A stretch of 64,000 nucleotides of DNA from Algoriphagus sp. A40 (GCF_002002735.1 NZ_MUNY01000032.1:1-64000), one strand, 5' to 3'. Positions 45,501 to 54,018 are shown, counted from the stretch's first letter. Notes: a model not told the origin generated them from the sequence alone. Made by a program: numbers and translations.

Positions 45501-46814
45501 ATACTTCACATCGTATTTCAGGGCAAAATCCAACAATACTTCATTGACTTTTTCCTCTTCTGGAATTCCGTGGCGATTGAGTTCTACATAAAAGTCCTCA
45601 CCGAATTGCTCTTTCCACCAGACAAAAGCCTCTTCGGCCTGAGTTTCTCCCACGTTCAGGATCAGAAATGGGATTTCGCCCCAAAGCCCACCAGTGGTAG
45701 CAATCAGATCGCCTTTGTATTGGACCAAGAGTTCTTTGTCTATTCTCGGCACATAGTAAAAACCCTCAATATTGGCGTAGGAGGCCAGTTTTGCCAGATT
45801 GTGGTAGCCGGCTTTGTTTTTTGCGAGTAAGACTGTTTGATAGCCGTCGTCCTTGTTGGATTTGTTTTTCCGGTCTCTGTTGAGGTTAAATTCGCATCCC
45901 AAAATCGGCTTAAGGTCTTTTCCCATAGCTTCTTTTACAAAGTGAAAAGCCCCCATCATGTTCCCGTGATCGGTCATGGCGATGGCAGTCATCCCAAGCT
46001 CTTTTGCCCTGGCCAACATCGCCGGAATATCAGAGGTTGCCTGCAAAACCGAATACTGGCTGTGGACATGCAAATGGGTAAACGAGACATTGGCAAGATC
46101 TGTAATGTCCGCCTTACCGGCTTGCTTCAGGATGTCCTTTGCGGCAGATTTATTCTCATCTTTTGCTTGTGCAAAATTGGCTTCGGCAAGCTTAGGAGCT
46201 TGGTAGATTACTTCTTCAAGCGTGATTCCTGCTTCTGGTTTTTGAATTCCCTGAGTGATCAATCCAAAGAAACAGCGCGCGGTTGCATCCACATCATAGG
46301 CTGCATCGTGTGCATCTCCGAATCCTTTGTCAAAAAGCTTTTGATGTAATTCGGTCAGCGTCGGCCATTTGTATTTTCCGCCTTTTCCCCCGGGAAGTGC
46401 ACAAAATTCTGTGGAAATGTCCTTGGTGTCCAGTTCTTTCTTTTCGCCCAAAGGCATGACCAATGCAGCCCTCAGGTATTCCGACCCCACGACATTGATA
46501 TCAAAACCGATGTTGTGGCCGACCAGGTATTTTGCCTGGATGACGTCTTCACGAAAGACCTGAAGTATTTCTTTCAGGTCATGGCCTTCTGCTAAAGCCC
46601 GCTTGGTAGAGATTCCGTGGACTTTTTCGGCATTGTAGGGGATGGTAAAACCCTCCGGCCGTATGATGTAATTGTGATTGGAAAGGAGCTTTCCTTTGGC
46701 ATCGTGAAGCTGCCAGGCAAGCTGAACGAGACGCGGCCAATTGTCCACATCGGACATGGGTGCATTGTAGTCCCGGGGCAAGCCGGTGGTCTCGGTATCA
46801 AAAATGATGTACAT
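42522..46814 (-). CDS. dnaE: DNA polymerase III alpha subunit with N-terminal exonuclease domain
   Basis: This replicative polymerase has 1430 aa, about 250 more than E. coli DnaE. The extra part is a DEDD-type 3'-5' exonuclease at about 1-185: FDTETTGL (5-12), HGISTKRAL, GHNIGFDINV near 99 and HDAAYDVDATARC near 165. The PHP domain starts at FTHLHVHSQYS near 245. The polymerase active site has PDIDIDFDD near 650, and AQIITYGTMAAKSAIRD lies near 685. A helix-hairpin-helix region and an OB fold (FGTLTLEDYHGSFTFFLF near 1275) close the protein. Proofreading and synthesis are thus on one chain. Confidence 0.95.
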   Translation of the reverse strand: MYIIFDTETTGLPRDYNAPMSDVDNWPRLVQLAWQLHDAKGKLLSNHNYIIRPEGFTIPYNAEKVHGISTKRALAEGHDLKEILQVFREDVIQAKYLVGHNIGFDINVVGSEYLRAALVMPLGEKKELDTKDISTEFCALPGGKGGKYKWPTLTELHQKLFDKGFGDAHDAAYDVDATARCFFGLITQGIQKPEAGITLEEVIYQAPKLAEANFAQAKDENKSAAKDILKQAGKADITDLANVSFTHLHVHSQYSVLQATSDIPAMLARAKELGMTAIAMTDHGNMMGAFHFVKEAMGKDLKPILGCEFNLNRDRKNKSNKDDGYQTVLLAKNKAGYHNLAKLASYANIEGFYYVPRIDKELLVQYKGDLIATTGGLWGEIPFLILNVGETQAEEAFVWWKEQFGEDFYVELNRHGIPEEEKVNEVLLDFALKYDVKYFAANNTYYNDKADAKAHDILLCVKDGELVEKPKKYIGKRGREFRYGFPNDEFYLKSPEEMKKLFADLPEAIICTQEIVDKIEAYKLAREVLLPKFDIPAEFIHPEDTVDGGKRGENAYLRHLTYEGAKKRYKEITPEIQERLDFELATVEKTGYPGYFLIVQDFIVEARKMGVSVGPGRGSAAGSAVAYCTGITNIDPIEYNLLFERFLNPDRVSMPDIDIDFDDEGRQSVIDYVIKKYGSNQVAQIITYGTMAAKSAIRDTARVLNLPLAEAGRLANLVPDIKLKALFALQGNRAAISEKLNGQGEMIAKADELIRISKGQDESAKTINQAAMLEGSVRNLGIHACGVIITPSDITNFVPVALAKDSDMVCTQFDNSVVEAAGLLKMDFLGLKTLTLIKDAIKIVKERHGIQLDADVFPIDDVKTYELFQRGETVGIFQYESAGMQKYMRELKPTVFADLIAMNALYRPGPLEYIPSFVRRKHGTEPITYDLEDMKEYLEETYGITVYQEQVMLLSQKLAGFTKGEADVLRKAMGKKQKDVLDKMKPKFVEQASAKGHDAKKLEKIWKDWEAFASYAFNKSHSTCYAWIAYQTAYLKAHYPAEYMASVLSNNMNDITQVTFFMEECKRMGIKVAGPDVNESKGGFTVNQAGEIRFGLAAIKGAGSAAVDEIIKEREKKGPYKNIFDFAKRVNSRALNKKTMEALAMAGAFDCFKEHHRRQYLEAPENDISLIEKATKYAQKVQQEEDSAQVSLFGGGIGNMEIPTPTVPPMEPFSQIQQLNIEKEVVGLFISGHPLDQYKLEIDSFTNTPLTALADLESLRGKNELKLAGSVSSFAHRTTKTGKPFGTLTLEDYHGSFTFFLFGDDYVRFKEYFMTGWFVFLTGKVEARKWGNENEVEFKIISMMLLSEVRGKMIKGLRVNIDLDNLTLDLMEKLEAITAKYKGDAKLYIDIIDRKENIALELFSKKFTIDPSAEMIKELKKIPEVIYKVV

Positions 46815-46946
46815 ACTTCTAGGGGAAATGAGGCTTCAAATTAGGGCTTATCCGTGAAAGCCGCCAAGGTAATGGAGGTAATTGTCGGAGAATTTGCAGT
46901 TCGTTTTTGGGAAGTTTCGCTAATCACTTAAGCCAGTGAATGGAAC

Positions 46947-48113
46947 TTAAAATTTTGGAAAATCCCGCCACGAAATCACTTGACCATGAGACCGTTTTTG
47001 ATTGAGGTCGCCGGCATAGATCAAGCCTTTAGCAGTCAGCTGAATGTCCGAGATTTGCTCAAATTTCGCCAAACCCTTGAAGTTCTCTGTAAGGATTGTT
47101 TCGCTGGCTTTGATTTCGAAGACGTCCAAGGTCAATCCCTGATCCAACAGTAAATCCACTTCATCACCGTGATTGTCTCTCCAAAACCAAGGACTTTGAT
47201 TTTGGTAGGTATGATGCATTTGCTTGTGAAATTCGGCTACTACCATGTTTTCAAACAAAGCTCCTTTGACCGGATGGGTCAGCAGAGTTTCCCGGTTTTT
47301 GATTTTTAGCAGAAAAGCCAAGAGTCCGGTATCGTAGAAATAGAGCTTGGGAGTTTTGACCACCCGCTTGCTGAAGTTTTTATGATAGGGATAAAGTTGG
47401 AAGGTAATGTAGCTGGATTCCAAAGCGGAAAGCCAGGATTTGGCCGTAGGCTGGCTGATTCCCGCTTCATTGGCCAAAGCACTCAGATTCAAAAGCTGAC
47501 CTGCACGGGCCGCACAGAGATTCAGAAAGTTTTGAAACTGCCTCAAATCCTTCACAGTCATGAGTTCGGTGACATCCCGATTCACATAGGTCTGGACATA
47601 GTTGGAATAGAATACTCCCGGAGAGATCTTTCGGTCATAGAGTGCGGGGTAGAATCCGTGAAGCAATTGCTCAAAAGGGTCTTGAGCAAGCAAATTCGCA
47701 TCCTTCAGCTCCTGAATGTCCAATGGGAACAACTTGAAAAGGGCTACTCTTCCGGCCAGACTTTGTGTGATTCGCTCCATGAGATGAAAATTTTGGGAGC
47801 CGGAAAGGATAAACCCACCCATCCGGTCAGGTCGGCTGTCCACCAAGGTTTGTAAGTAGGAAAATAGTGCCGGAGCCTGTTGGACTTCATCAAAGATCAT
47901 TTGGTCATTGTATTCCGCCAAAAATCCATTTGGGTCTTTCTGAGCAAAATCACGGGCATCGGGATTCTCCAGACTGACGTAGCGGTAGTCTGGAAAAAGT
48001 GTCTTCGACAAAGTCGTCTTACCAGACTGTCTTGGTCCGGTCAGTGCCAGAATCGGGTATTTGCTTTGGTATTCCCGTATAGCCTTGTAAATGTGTCTAT
48101 TGATTACATTCAT
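46947..48113 (-). CDS. AAA_14 / DUF4143 ATPase 2
   Basis: This protein of 388 aa starts at the ATG at 48113 (MNVINRHIYKAI); an in-frame TTG three codons earlier is less likely. Walker A is LTGPRQSGKTTLSKT near 25-40, Walker B is MIFDEVQQAPALFSYL near 80 and sensor-like FILSGSQNFHL is near 106. A winged-helix segment (LSALANEAGISQPTAKSWL, cited by LSALANEAGIS) is near 208. The DUF4143 C-terminus shows GALFENMVVAEF, GDEVDLLLDQG and FEIKAS, a PD-(D/E)xK-like set. It is a paralogue of the gene at 27063. Six 22-bp repeats lie immediately upstream. Confidence 0.87.
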   Translation of the reverse strand: MNVINRHIYKAIREYQSKYPILALTGPRQSGKTTLSKTLFPDYRYVSLENPDARDFAQKDPNGFLAEYNDQMIFDEVQQAPALFSYLQTLVDSRPDRMGGFILSGSQNFHLMERITQSLAGRVALFKLFPLDIQELKDANLLAQDPFEQLLHGFYPALYDRKISPGVFYSNYVQTYVNRDVTELMTVKDLRQFQNFLNLCAARAGQLLNLSALANEAGISQPTAKSWLSALESSYITFQLYPYHKNFSKRVVKTPKLYFYDTGLLAFLLKIKNRETLLTHPVKGALFENMVVAEFHKQMHHTYQNQSPWFWRDNHGDEVDLLLDQGLTLDVFEIKASETILTENFKGLAKFEQISDIQLTAKGLIYAGDLNQKRSHGQVISWRDFPKF

Positions 48114-48132
48114 CTGCCACAAAGGAACGATC

Positions 48133-48262
48133 TATTTTGAAATTGTACAAGCTTTATTTTGAAATTGTACAGACTTTATTTTGAAATTGTACAAGCTATA
48201 TTTTGGAATTGTACAGACTTTACTTTGAAATTGTACGGTATTTATTTTGGGATTGTACAAGT
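48133..48262. repeat. Six 22-bp direct repeats upstream of DUF4143 ATPase 2
   Basis: The hexamer TTGTAC occurs at 48143, 48165, 48187, 48209, 48231 and 48253, exactly 22 bases apart, each preceded by a TATTTTGAAA-like segment. Units 1 and 3 end in ACAAGCT and units 2 and 4 in ACAGACT, so there is also a 44-bp period. Twenty-two bases is two helical turns, so bound protein would stack on one face. TTGTACAA is itself palindromic. The array begins 20 bases from the ATG, an operator- or iteron-like position. Confidence 0.93.
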
Positions 48263-48572
48263 TATTTTCCTGTATTCGATGGTTACGAGGAGATAGCTTT
48301 TTTTCAATCTAGAAATCTAGGTAAGTAAAGCGGGATTTACTTTCCCGAACGAATTCTAAATCATCTGAAAAGACCAGATGGTTTTCATGGGGTATTACCT
48401 GATTTTGAGTTTAATTCTTGCCACTTATTTCCAAAAGGATTTCTCCTTTTGGATGGGTGAATGTCTAAGGCAATCTTCTAATTTTTCAATCTTTTAATTT
48501 TAAGGAGATGGTATATTTTCTGGCAATTTTCCAACCTTCTAATTTTCGACCTTTGTACTCTCTGCAACCTTC
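48263..48572. other. Intergenic region, no gene seen
   Basis: I see no credible gene. There is a perfect hairpin, CCAAAAGGA-TTTC-TCCTTTTGG (48431-48452), without a strong T run, and further on several CTTCTAATTTT-like repeats (48475-48545) of unknown meaning. Confidence 0.5.
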
Positions 48573-49316
48573 TCAATATCTTAATCCCCACATCCAAGCT
48601 CGCTTGCTTTCGATGGAGGTCTTGATAAACTCCCTGACCAAGTCCTGATATTCAGTGCCCGATACTTCCCTTCCTTTCATTTTTTTTGGCAGAGCGATGA
48701 TTTCTTCCGGTTCGCCAAATGTGATTTTCTCGGCTTCGACGATCAGCATTCCGTCGTTGATGTCATAGGCTAAAATCAAACCCGGTAGGCCGAATTGCTC
48801 TTCGGGGCCGACGGAAACGGGTATATCTGAGGCAAACCAAGCCGTGATCTTTTGGCCTCTGATACTGTCTTCACTCACGGCTTTCATACACATGTGCCCG
48901 AGAATGTCCCGTATTTCGTTCATTACCCTCCATTTTGGAGCGTTTAGGCTATCACGGACTATGTAAGTTTTGCCCATTTGATCCATGTACTTCAGATAGG
49001 TTTGATCTTTGAGATTGTTTTCAATGAAGTAGTCTGCCACTTGATAGGAGTAGCTACGTACTTCATAGGGTTCGCCGAAAGTGTAGAAACTTTTTTCTGG
49101 CCAAAACTGGAGTTTCATCCGGGTACTGTAGCCTTCAGGACTACCCCAAGTAAGTAGAATTCTGTCCTTTTCCTGCTCGGTAAGGTGGGGCAGGCTTGAA
49201 TAGATTTTGTCATAGAAAATTTTGTAACGGTATTCTACCTCACCCACGATATTTTGGGCTCTAAGTCCTGTGCTTATCAGGATCAGTACAATGGTTTTTA
49301 GGAATTTTGATTTCAT
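48573..49316 (-). CDS. GLPGLI family protein
   Basis: This exported protein of 247 aa has a signal peptide (MKSKFLKTIVLILISTGLRA) and the family-defining motif in QFGLPGLILAYDINDG near 178. The GLPGLI family is Bacteroidota-specific and commonly sits beside outer-membrane barrels of the TonB-receptor type, as here. Its function is not known. It follows the barrel gene by 28 bases on the same strand, so both probably belong to one transcript. Confidence 0.88.
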   Translation of the reverse strand: MKSKFLKTIVLILISTGLRAQNIVGEVEYRYKIFYDKIYSSLPHLTEQEKDRILLTWGSPEGYSTRMKLQFWPEKSFYTFGEPYEVRSYSYQVADYFIENNLKDQTYLKYMDQMGKTYIVRDSLNAPKWRVMNEIRDILGHMCMKAVSEDSIRGQKITAWFASDIPVSVGPEEQFGLPGLILAYDINDGMLIVEAEKITFGEPEEIIALPKKMKGREVSGTEYQDLVREFIKTSIESKRAWMWGLRY

Positions 49317-49344
49317 TGTGATTAAGGTCGGCTGCTAGTTTAAA

Positions 49345-52158
49345 TTATCTTCTATTTTTCACTTCTACTCCCCGCATGTTGTAAGTCACTCCGAGTAGGA
49401 AATATCTGGACAAAGTCTCAATTCTGCCAGTGGAAACGTAGTTTTGCCCTGCAAACTGACTGATGGTTTGGTTTTTCTTGAAGACATCATAGGCAGAAAG
49501 TCTGACTTCCCATTTTTTTTCTTTGCCGAGTAGTTTGTAAACGAATGCGTTGAGAATAGGCACTTTCTGGTCAAATCCAAAACTTTCGTTTTTATATCTA
49601 TTGTGGTTGAATTTTACATCAAAGTAAAAGTCTTTGGGGAGTTTGATGTTCATATTAGTATAAACACTCCAGTTTACGATATCCTGGTTTTGGGACGGGT
49701 TTTGTTCGTAGTTGGTTTTGCTCAGGCGGTACGATCCCCCGGCATAAAGGCTGAGCCATTCTAATAGTGTCAGGTCTAAATTTGTTCCAAAGTTATGGCT
49801 GTATGTATTTGTCTCCGTTTCAATGGAATTGATAAGGGTGAAGCTTTTAGAATAGGATGGATTTGCCGATAGGTAGGCGTTAACTTTGGTTTTTATGATG
49901 GGAAAACCAAAACCGAGATAGGGAAAGTAACGCTGTCCTCCGGACACATTTCCTGCTTTGTAGGTAGTGACATAGGTTTCTGGATCTATAGTCTGGTTTT
50001 GTACGACTTGATTCTGGTAGAATGTAGAATTGAATGAGAACTGGAGATTTATAAAAGTCGCAGGATCATACATGTTGTATCCGGTATTGAAAGAATGGGA
50101 CACTTGTGGCTCAAGATCAGGATTTCCTTCACGGATATAGAGCGGATTGGAAATGTCCTTGTACGGCTGGAGGTCTGCGATACTTGGCGGAGTCACGCCC
50201 ATGGCATAGCTTGCATTGATTCGCTTGTTGCCTTTCATGGTTTTCCAGTAGGATACATTGGGGGTGAAATTAAGGTAGTTTTTGTCCACTGTGCCAAGGA
50301 TCTCACTGCCTTCTATCACTGAAAATTGCCCGTTGAGTTGGTAGTCGGATGCGGCTAATCCCACGCTTAGGTTAGAGCCTTTATTCGCATATCGGAAACT
50401 GGTTCCAAACCTGTTGTAGGTAATTTTGTTGTCAAAAAATCGGCTGAGTTCAGGATTTAGCTCTCTAATGTCACTTTGCTCCACATCGTATACCTGTCGG
50501 TTTGTTTCGCTCGTAGATTGGCTGAAATTGTAGAAAGTCTCCCAGAAGAAAATATTCTTGATGGGTTCGACATAGAGTAAGCTTGACTTGATCACGTTCG
50601 AGCCATTCAAGGCCTGGATCACTTGATCCAAGCTTTGGAAATAGGTGTTCGGGTCCGTTGAATCCATCATTTCGGCTACGGCTTTTTGGATGCCATCCTG
50701 GTCTGCCTTGCTCCAAGTATCACTGATGCTGGCAGCAAAATTCCGCCCATTTTTTTTGAATTTATGCCTGTAGATTGCCGTGCCTTGAAAGGCTCCTGAC
50801 CATTTGTCTGATTGGTTGTTTCGGTCCAATTGGCTTTGCACTATGCTGTTGCTTATCAGCTCCTGATGGCTGAGCAATGAGGTACTGAGTGTACTTAGCC
50901 TTCCTTTCGCGTTTATGGTGATCGTGTTGGTGCTGTCTAATTCATTTTGAAATCGAAGATTTGCCCGATGGTGACCTGCTACGTTGTTTTGTATGCTTTG
51001 GTCAGTGGAAGTGAAGGAAGTATTGTCCTGTAGAAAGTTGGTTCTGCTATTGACGCTCTCCAGGATTTGGTCACTGCGGCTATAGAAATAGTTGCTACTG
51101 AAGTCCTTTTTGCCTTTCAGGTAGTTGTAGTTGACGCCAATAGCCTGATTGTTGGAAAAACCTGAGTTGAGATTATTGAAAGGGATTTCGAAGGATTCCT
51201 CATTGTCACCTCCCCCAAAAACGATATAATTTCCTCCACTTCCATCAAAACCAAAATCTCCTGTATCTCCCCATTGGAAAGCACTGCTGCCTCTAAACTC
51301 TTGCAGGTCATCCCAGCTCAAGCCGGATTGGTTGACATTGTTGCCATAGCCGATGACTGAAAATTGGTTTTCTTTATCAAACTTATTGTATGAGGCATTT
51401 GCAGTCCATCTTTCATCTGTACCCCCCGCCGCGGAAACTTTGCCAAAACCTCCTTTTTTTGCTTCTTCCTTTAGCTCCACATTCAAGGTTTTTTCCTTCA
51501 CTCCATCTTCCACTCCGGTGAGTTTGGACTGTTCTGACTTGTCATCATATAGCTGAAGCTTGCTTATTGATTCGGCATTTAGGTTTTGCGTGGCCATTTT
51601 GGTATTTCCTCCAAAAAAGCGCCTTCCATCTACTGTTACCTTCTGCACTTGTTCTCCTTGGGCAATTATATTTCCATCCTTGTCGATCTGCATGCCGGGA
51701 AGCTTGCGGAGTAATTCTTCCAAAGTCGCACCTGGCGGTACTTTAAATTTGCTGGCATCGTATTCCAGGGTGTCACCACGCATCATCAAAGGTGCTTTGG
51801 CGGCTTTCACCACCACCTCATAAAGTTCCTGAAGGATGGGCTCTAAGTAAATCTCCTCCACCTCCAAAACATCTGTTTCGGGCAGAACCAGTTCCTTTTG
51901 GACGGGTAGATAGCCCATATAGGTGGCTTTGATGAGCAGTGGTTGCCGATCTACGTTTTTGAATAGGTATTCTCCGGCTTTATTAGTCAAAGTATAAGCC
52001 ACAAGGGCAGAATCTTTTGGACTAAGGAGAAGTACAGAGGTGTAGTCAAGCGGGACGTTGGTGGTGTCTTTCACTGTTCCCCGAATAGTAAGTTTGGATT
52101 GGGCTTGCGAAGCAAAAGTGATAGCAAGCAAAAGAAGGAATGAAAGGAAAAATTTCAT
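49345..52158 (-). CDS. Outer-membrane beta-barrel receptor (TonB-dependent receptor-like)
   Basis: I start at the ATG at 52158 (MKFFLSFLLLLAITFASQAQ), a signal peptide start; this gives 937 aa. Next come a carboxypeptidase-regulatory-like domain (RGTVKDTTNVPLDYTSV near 26) and a plug-like region (LEELLRKLPGMQID near 145, then VTVDGRRFFGG near 178). A long barrel with many aromatic strands follows to a C-terminal NMRGVEVKNRR. This is the layout of the outer-membrane barrel group related to SusC/TonB receptors. The ligand is unknown. It is paired with the GLPGLI gene. Confidence 0.85.
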   Translation of the reverse strand: MKFFLSFLLLLAITFASQAQSKLTIRGTVKDTTNVPLDYTSVLLLSPKDSALVAYTLTNKAGEYLFKNVDRQPLLIKATYMGYLPVQKELVLPETDVLEVEEIYLEPILQELYEVVVKAAKAPLMMRGDTLEYDASKFKVPPGATLEELLRKLPGMQIDKDGNIIAQGEQVQKVTVDGRRFFGGNTKMATQNLNAESISKLQLYDDKSEQSKLTGVEDGVKEKTLNVELKEEAKKGGFGKVSAAGGTDERWTANASYNKFDKENQFSVIGYGNNVNQSGLSWDDLQEFRGSSAFQWGDTGDFGFDGSGGNYIVFGGGDNEESFEIPFNNLNSGFSNNQAIGVNYNYLKGKKDFSSNYFYSRSDQILESVNSRTNFLQDNTSFTSTDQSIQNNVAGHHRANLRFQNELDSTNTITINAKGRLSTLSTSLLSHQELISNSIVQSQLDRNNQSDKWSGAFQGTAIYRHKFKKNGRNFAASISDTWSKADQDGIQKAVAEMMDSTDPNTYFQSLDQVIQALNGSNVIKSSLLYVEPIKNIFFWETFYNFSQSTSETNRQVYDVEQSDIRELNPELSRFFDNKITYNRFGTSFRYANKGSNLSVGLAASDYQLNGQFSVIEGSEILGTVDKNYLNFTPNVSYWKTMKGNKRINASYAMGVTPPSIADLQPYKDISNPLYIREGNPDLEPQVSHSFNTGYNMYDPATFINLQFSFNSTFYQNQVVQNQTIDPETYVTTYKAGNVSGGQRYFPYLGFGFPIIKTKVNAYLSANPSYSKSFTLINSIETETNTYSHNFGTNLDLTLLEWLSLYAGGSYRLSKTNYEQNPSQNQDIVNWSVYTNMNIKLPKDFYFDVKFNHNRYKNESFGFDQKVPILNAFVYKLLGKEKKWEVRLSAYDVFKKNQTISQFAGQNYVSTGRIETLSRYFLLGVTYNMRGVEVKNRR

Positions 52159-52762
52159 TTTTTTCAGTGTTATATTTTTCAACTATAAAATCAATGACTA
52201 AAACTAGACTCGATTCCAAAATCATTACCACTGCATTTTTGCCAAAGATGACAAGGTCAAGATTGAATGGAAAGTGGATGAATCTGGCTAAGTTGAAAAT
52301 GTGGGGGCTTTACTTTTGCAACCCTTTCATGGCCTTGATCATATACTAACCCTTTAAGCGCGACTTCAAAAAAATGAGGTCATTCACTTCCTTATTCTTT
52401 GCCCAATGCTTGACGAATTCAAAAATTCTTTCAATCAAGTAGTGTCTTTCGATAAAACCGGAAATCACCAAACGATTATTCTGACAAACGTTTTAACGTC
52501 GTTATATTATTAATTATTTTTTAAAAATAGCGTAACTATTTTGTTAAAAAATCTTAGTGAGGTAGTTGGTGTGGGTGAACTGTGGAAAAATCATTTTCGG
52601 AAATGGCTGCAAAAAGAAAAACCAGCGAATATCCTAACCTCAAAAATGCCATAGGCGCTATAAATCCTAGCTCAAAAAAACCGAGCAATGCATGGGTGGA
52701 GAAATAATCTAATTTCTTACTGGTTGGATTTTTATGCTGCTGAAATTCAGGAAAATAAATTT
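52159..52762. other. 604-base gap, mostly non-coding
   Basis: Between the barrel gene and rsmG I see no confident gene. It holds a possible short open frame (52346-52468), an ACGTTTTAACGT palindrome near 52489-52500, and a very AT-rich stretch at 52500-52560 that could contain promoters. Confidence 0.5.
52346..52468 (-). CDS. Possible 40-aa remnant or small protein
   Basis: A frame from GTG at 52468 to TAG at 52346 reads a basic, helical peptide (RIFEFVKHWAKNKEVNDL) that looks coding-like in composition. The frame opens only after a TAA upstream and has no ATG. It may be a decayed C-terminus. I cannot identify it. Confidence 0.15.
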   Translation of the reverse strand: MISGFIERHYLIERIFEFVKHWAKNKEVNDLIFLKSRLKG

Positions 52763-53407
52763 TTACCGTTTATCCTCCCAAGGCATGTAGACCACCTTTT
52801 TGGTCTCGAAAAAGTCTTCCTTAAAATAGTCACTTAGATGATAGACGACGTAGGACTTGTCCAGTTCTTCCATTTCCTCGTCTACATCTCCGCCTTTGAG
52901 ATAAAGAATTCCGTTTTGGAATTCGTTGATGTCTTCCTTCTTGATTTTTCCTTTGACCCAAGGATAAAAATTTGCCATTCGGGTGACTGCCCGGCTGATT
53001 ACAAAATCGTATTTCCGGACCAGTTCCTCTGCCCGTGCCTGTTGGGCTTCGACATTGCTTAATTTCAGTTGCTTGGTTACGTCTTTGACAACCGTTATCT
53101 TTTTGCCAATAGAATCCACCAAATGAAAGTGGGTGTCTGGAAAAAGAATCGCTAATGGAATCCCGGGAAATCCGCCGCCTGTACCGATATCCAGGACTTT
53201 GGTGCCAGGGGCAAATTCCATCACTTTGGCAATCCCCAAAGAATGAAGCACATGGTGGACATAAAACTGATCCATGTCCTTCCTACTGATCACGTTGATC
53301 TTGGAATTCCAATCTTCGAAGAGCTCCTGAAGTCGGTCAAATTGTACGATTTGAGTTTCGCTCAGATCGGGAAAATAAGATAGGATCAGTGTAGTCCCGG
53401 GATTCAT
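52763..53407 (-). CDS. rsmG: 16S rRNA (guanine-N7) methyltransferase
   Basis: This SAM-dependent enzyme of 214 aa methylates G527 of 16S rRNA, a site linked to streptomycin response. Motif I is VLDIGTGGGFPGIPLAI near 70-86, HLVDSIGKKITVVKD is near 93 and the AEEL segment near 125 precedes VISRAVTRM. Its ATG overlaps the stop of the sigma-factor gene by one base (TGATG), indicating translational coupling. Confidence 0.94.
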   Translation of the reverse strand: MNPGTTLILSYFPDLSETQIVQFDRLQELFEDWNSKINVISRKDMDQFYVHHVLHSLGIAKVMEFAPGTKVLDIGTGGGFPGIPLAILFPDTHFHLVDSIGKKITVVKDVTKQLKLSNVEAQQARAEELVRKYDFVISRAVTRMANFYPWVKGKIKKEDINEFQNGILYLKGGDVDEEMEELDKSYVVYHLSDYFKEDFFETKKVVYMPWEDKR

Positions 53408-54018
53408 CAGATGTGGTGTTCTTTGCCGGAGGCGATTTCGTAAAGCAATTCACGGGATCGGTGAAGTTGGGCCTTTACTGTACCAAGCGGTTTGTCCAGC
53501 TCTTGGGCAATTTCCTCATAGGAAAGCTCGTCAAAGTAGCGCAGTTGAACCAGCTTGCGGTATTTAGCAGGAAGTTTATCCACGAAAATCCTAACCATAT
53601 CGATTCGCTGGGAACGGATAAACTGATCCTGAGGATTGTTGTCATCGTCTTCGACGTCGATATTGACCGAATTTCCACTGTCATCCGAAAGCGTATTGTT
53701 CAAGCTCATGGTTTTGAGCTTCTTCTTCCGGATAAAGTCAATCGTATTGTTGGTGGCAATTCTGAAAAGCCAGGTGCTGAACGTATAGTCTTTTTTGAAG
53801 CGCTCCAGATTTCGGAAGGCTTTGGCAAAAGCCTCCATGGTCAGATCCTCGGCATCGTCAGCATCTCGAATCATCTTTAGGATCATGAAATAAACGGCCT
53901 TTTTGTACCGCTTCATCAGGGTAGCGTAAGCCTGCTGGTCTTTTTCCATGACGGCTCTGTCGATCAGATCAAAATCCTCGAGTGCCTTGTTTGAAAAACC
54001 GCGTTCGTTTATTTCCAT
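53407..54018 (-). CDS. ECF-type RNA polymerase sigma factor
   Basis: This protein of 203 aa starts at the ATG at 54018 (MEINERGFSNKALEDF); the longer frame overlaps the upstream gene. Region 2 is DAEDLTMEAFAKAFRNL near 70 with FSTWLFRIATNNTIDFIR near 95. Region 4 is LPAKYRKLVQLRYFDELSYEEIAQEL, cited by LVQLRYFDELSYEEIA near 158, with LGTVKAQLHRSREL near 180. There is no adjacent anti-sigma gene. The context (glycosyltransferase upstream, rsmG downstream, overlapping) suggests constitutive co-expression. Confidence 0.9.
   Translation of the reverse strand: MEINERGFSNKALEDFDLIDRAVMEKDQQAYATLMKRYKKAVYFMILKMIRDADDAEDLTMEAFAKAFRNLERFKKDYTFSTWLFRIATNNTIDFIRKKKLKTMSLNNTLSDDSGNSVNIDVEDDDNNPQDQFIRSQRIDMVRIFVDKLPAKYRKLVQLRYFDELSYEEIAQELDKPLGTVKAQLHRSRELLYEIASGKEHHI

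Noticed and set aside
45192..45830. Second long open frame opposite dnaE
   Set aside because: Same reason: it mirrors the conserved PHP/polymerase coding strand and has no recognisable domain.
48133..48262. CRISPR array
   Set aside because: The unit is 22 bases with no unique spacers and no cas genes nearby; the repeats are contiguous and imperfect.
52140..52349. 69-codon open frame on the plus strand upstream of the barrel gene
   Set aside because: It overlaps the barrel gene start region, has no family features, and is lysine/threonine-rich in the manner of chance frames.
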